Below, piece by piece: positions 62,410 to 64,000 of a stretch of 64,000 bases of DNA. The notes under the pieces are model-generated. The model did no database searches, was not told where the DNA came from, and worked only from the letters and a program-made list of their open reading frames with translations. This DNA comes from Glandiceps talaboti (lineage: Eukaryota; Hemichordata; Enteropneusta; Spengelidae). Position numbers and translations under genes: made by a program. The first letter of the stretch is position 1. Each line of letters opens with the position of its first letter. The stretch covers positions 1,663,001 to 1,727,000 of the forward strand of contig NC_135556.1 of assembly GCF_964340395.1 (NCBI RefSeq), in the 5' to 3' direction.

Positions 62410-63747
62410 GGGAGCGATCAGTTTTTACGGACGGGGGCGTAAATCTGGGGGGGGGGGCACTTTAATTTGGGACTCAAAGAAGGGGGGGGGTCATCATTTT
62501 TAGAAAGTGAATAAAGGGGGTCACCATATTTTCAACAACTGAACGAAATCATGACCCCCCCTACTGTACTCAATTTCCATACAACAAATGTATGTGCATA
62601 CAATAAACCATAAACAATGGCTATAAATATATGCTCAAATATAACATAAACTCTTTGTCTCTTGATACATCATAAGCATATGACATGGAGTCATAACATT
62701 GCACCTTTTAAGCAACAGTTTTGTTAGAAATGACTTCTCAATATTGCAGGCCATGAGTTGCATTATGTCATGTGATATAAAAACTTGCATATGTACATGT
62801 AACACATAACAAATTAAATACCTTGAAATTTACTGGATGAACTGACTCTAAAATATGTGCCTCCATTGACCTGAACATGTTGAAAGGCACACAAACGTAG
62901 CCAATAGAGACACACTTTCAAATAATTTAATGAATTTGTATCTCTAAATGGTAACTGACCTCCACTGTGCATGTGTTCTCCAAATATTCTAACTTTCATC
63001 TTTTTTATTATCCTTTGTGTCAATATGACTTGAAATGATTTAAACTCTTGAAACCCTAAAATTAGTGATACTTTTATGATATAACTAAGTTATGTTTTAC
63101 TTCTGAATGGTGCTCTAAATGGCCTCCAAATGGTGTTCATGTTTCAAAAAGCTCTTACCGTGGGAGGGGGACACCTCCTCCCACCCCCCGCGCGCGCTTG
63201 TATAGCAGGTGCACGCTCGCGTAGCATGCACTTTAAAACTCACTGAAACCCCTGGGTTTACAATTATATTAACTCCATTTGTAATATTGTACTTTATAAT
63301 CGGCTGAATTAACCTATAATGGTAATAGTTCACTCAATCTAAGAGATATCCTAGAACTTTTGGTTACTAAACCATGAATATTTTGCATGTCCATGAACAG
63401 ATAATCATATTTCTCATAGGGTTCCTGTCTAAAGAGCTTTATACATGTGTCAATGGATTTTGGGACAGTAATTTACCAGAGACACTTAAAATTACTGTAA
63501 ATGTAAGAAGAAAAATTAACTATGCAGTGTGCTGTATTGTGCTTTGAGAATCTAGAGTGTCTTTTGCAAGCACAAGAATATTTCTTGTCAACAGATGTCG
63601 AGGGGGGGGGGAGTCAGTGTGTTTTTTATTTGTCGGAGGGGGGGGGGTTGTTTTGTGGATGAATCACAGGGGTGGGTCACTATTTTTAAGTACAACACGA
63701 ACAAGAAGTCACCGGCCCATCCCCGGCCGTAAAAACTGATCGCTCCC
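62410..63747. mobile_element. non-autonomous TIR DNA element (1.34 kb)
   Basis: The left end gggagcgatcagtttttacg and the right end cgtaaaaactgatcgctccc (63728-63747) are perfect complements over at least 21 bp. The flanks are TAA (62407-62409) and TGA (63748-63750), possibly a 3-bp target duplication with one change. Inside both ends lie G-runs each followed by gtca or gtcac (62462-62560; 63601-63680). The interior is AT-rich with no transposase. It is related in plan, though not in end sequence, to the element at 25381-27396. Confidence 0.8.
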
Positions 63748-64000
63748 TGAGGCGGTTTATCAATCCAAAATCTAAAGTATATATGTATTTCTTGTCCATA
63801 TGGTTTCAAAACAAGCTTAAGTTTTGTTCAGTTTTTTCAACCTTGCCCTATTTTACCCTAAAATGTCATGATATGGAAAACAAAATTAGAGAAGAATTAA
63901 CTGCTACACCTTTAAACACCTCAGACTGAGACTGTAAGAACGTCATGTCACTCAGCCCTCAACGGTGAAAGGGTTTGACCGATGTGTGAGGACGTTCCGA
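63748..64000. other. non-coding right edge
   Basis: Unique sequence to the end of the window, nothing recognised. Confidence 0.4.

Overview
This is animal nuclear DNA, AT-rich and dominated by repeats. The evidence is a spliced PDGF/VEGF-type growth factor gene, several Penelope-like (PLE) and LINE-type retroelement remnants, TIR transposons and MITEs, and large amounts of micro-, mini- and satellite DNA. Nothing bacterial or viral was recognised. The retroelement types (PLEs with C-terminal GIY-YIG domains, a LINE with a 2A-like leader, a LINE with a C-terminal CCHC knuckle) suggest a marine invertebrate. I cannot say whether it is a cephalochordate, hemichordate or lophotrochozoan.

Layout. 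1-8029 is a continuous 23-bp satellite with higher-order structure. 8.5-9.8 kb is a 60/64-bp minisatellite split by a 5'-truncated LINE. 14.4-17.0 kb is a 42-bp satellite interrupted by a decayed LINE. 17.2-24 kb holds a LINE 5' fragment, a (TA)n palindrome, tetranucleotide arrays and a 47-bp minisatellite. 25.4-27.4 kb is a TIR element with a TTA target duplication. 29.4-30.3 kb is a 53-bp minisatellite. 31.5-33.4 kb holds a hAT-like MITE with a perfect 8-bp target duplication and a LINE with a 2A-like leader and a decayed reverse transcriptase. 34.8-39.8 kb is a PLE cluster containing a nearly identical head-to-head inverted pair.

The only host gene I can support runs from 42190 to 56965. 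It has five exons whose splice phases all agree and encodes a 313-residue secreted protein: signal peptide, propeptide-like region, eight-cysteine PDGF/VEGF knot, and a VEGF-C/D/PVF-like C-terminal cysteine-rich tail. Its introns are full of repeats: a YRDDG-type PLE and PLE tails in intron 1, a 36-bp satellite and a long hairpin in intron 2, and a 56-bp satellite in intron 3.

57.6-59.2 kb, just 3' of the gene, is a dense mosaic of (TA)n tracts and palindromes. Several palindromes are inverted PLE 3' ends carrying hammerhead-ribozyme cores (CTGANGA ... GAAA with matching helices I, II and III). The same cores occur at 44.87, 45.26 and 45.63 kb. These ribozyme-bearing palindromes are the most interesting content of the window. 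The last 4 kb carries one complete TIR element (62410-63747), a solitary end of a related element, and otherwise unremarkable non-coding DNA.
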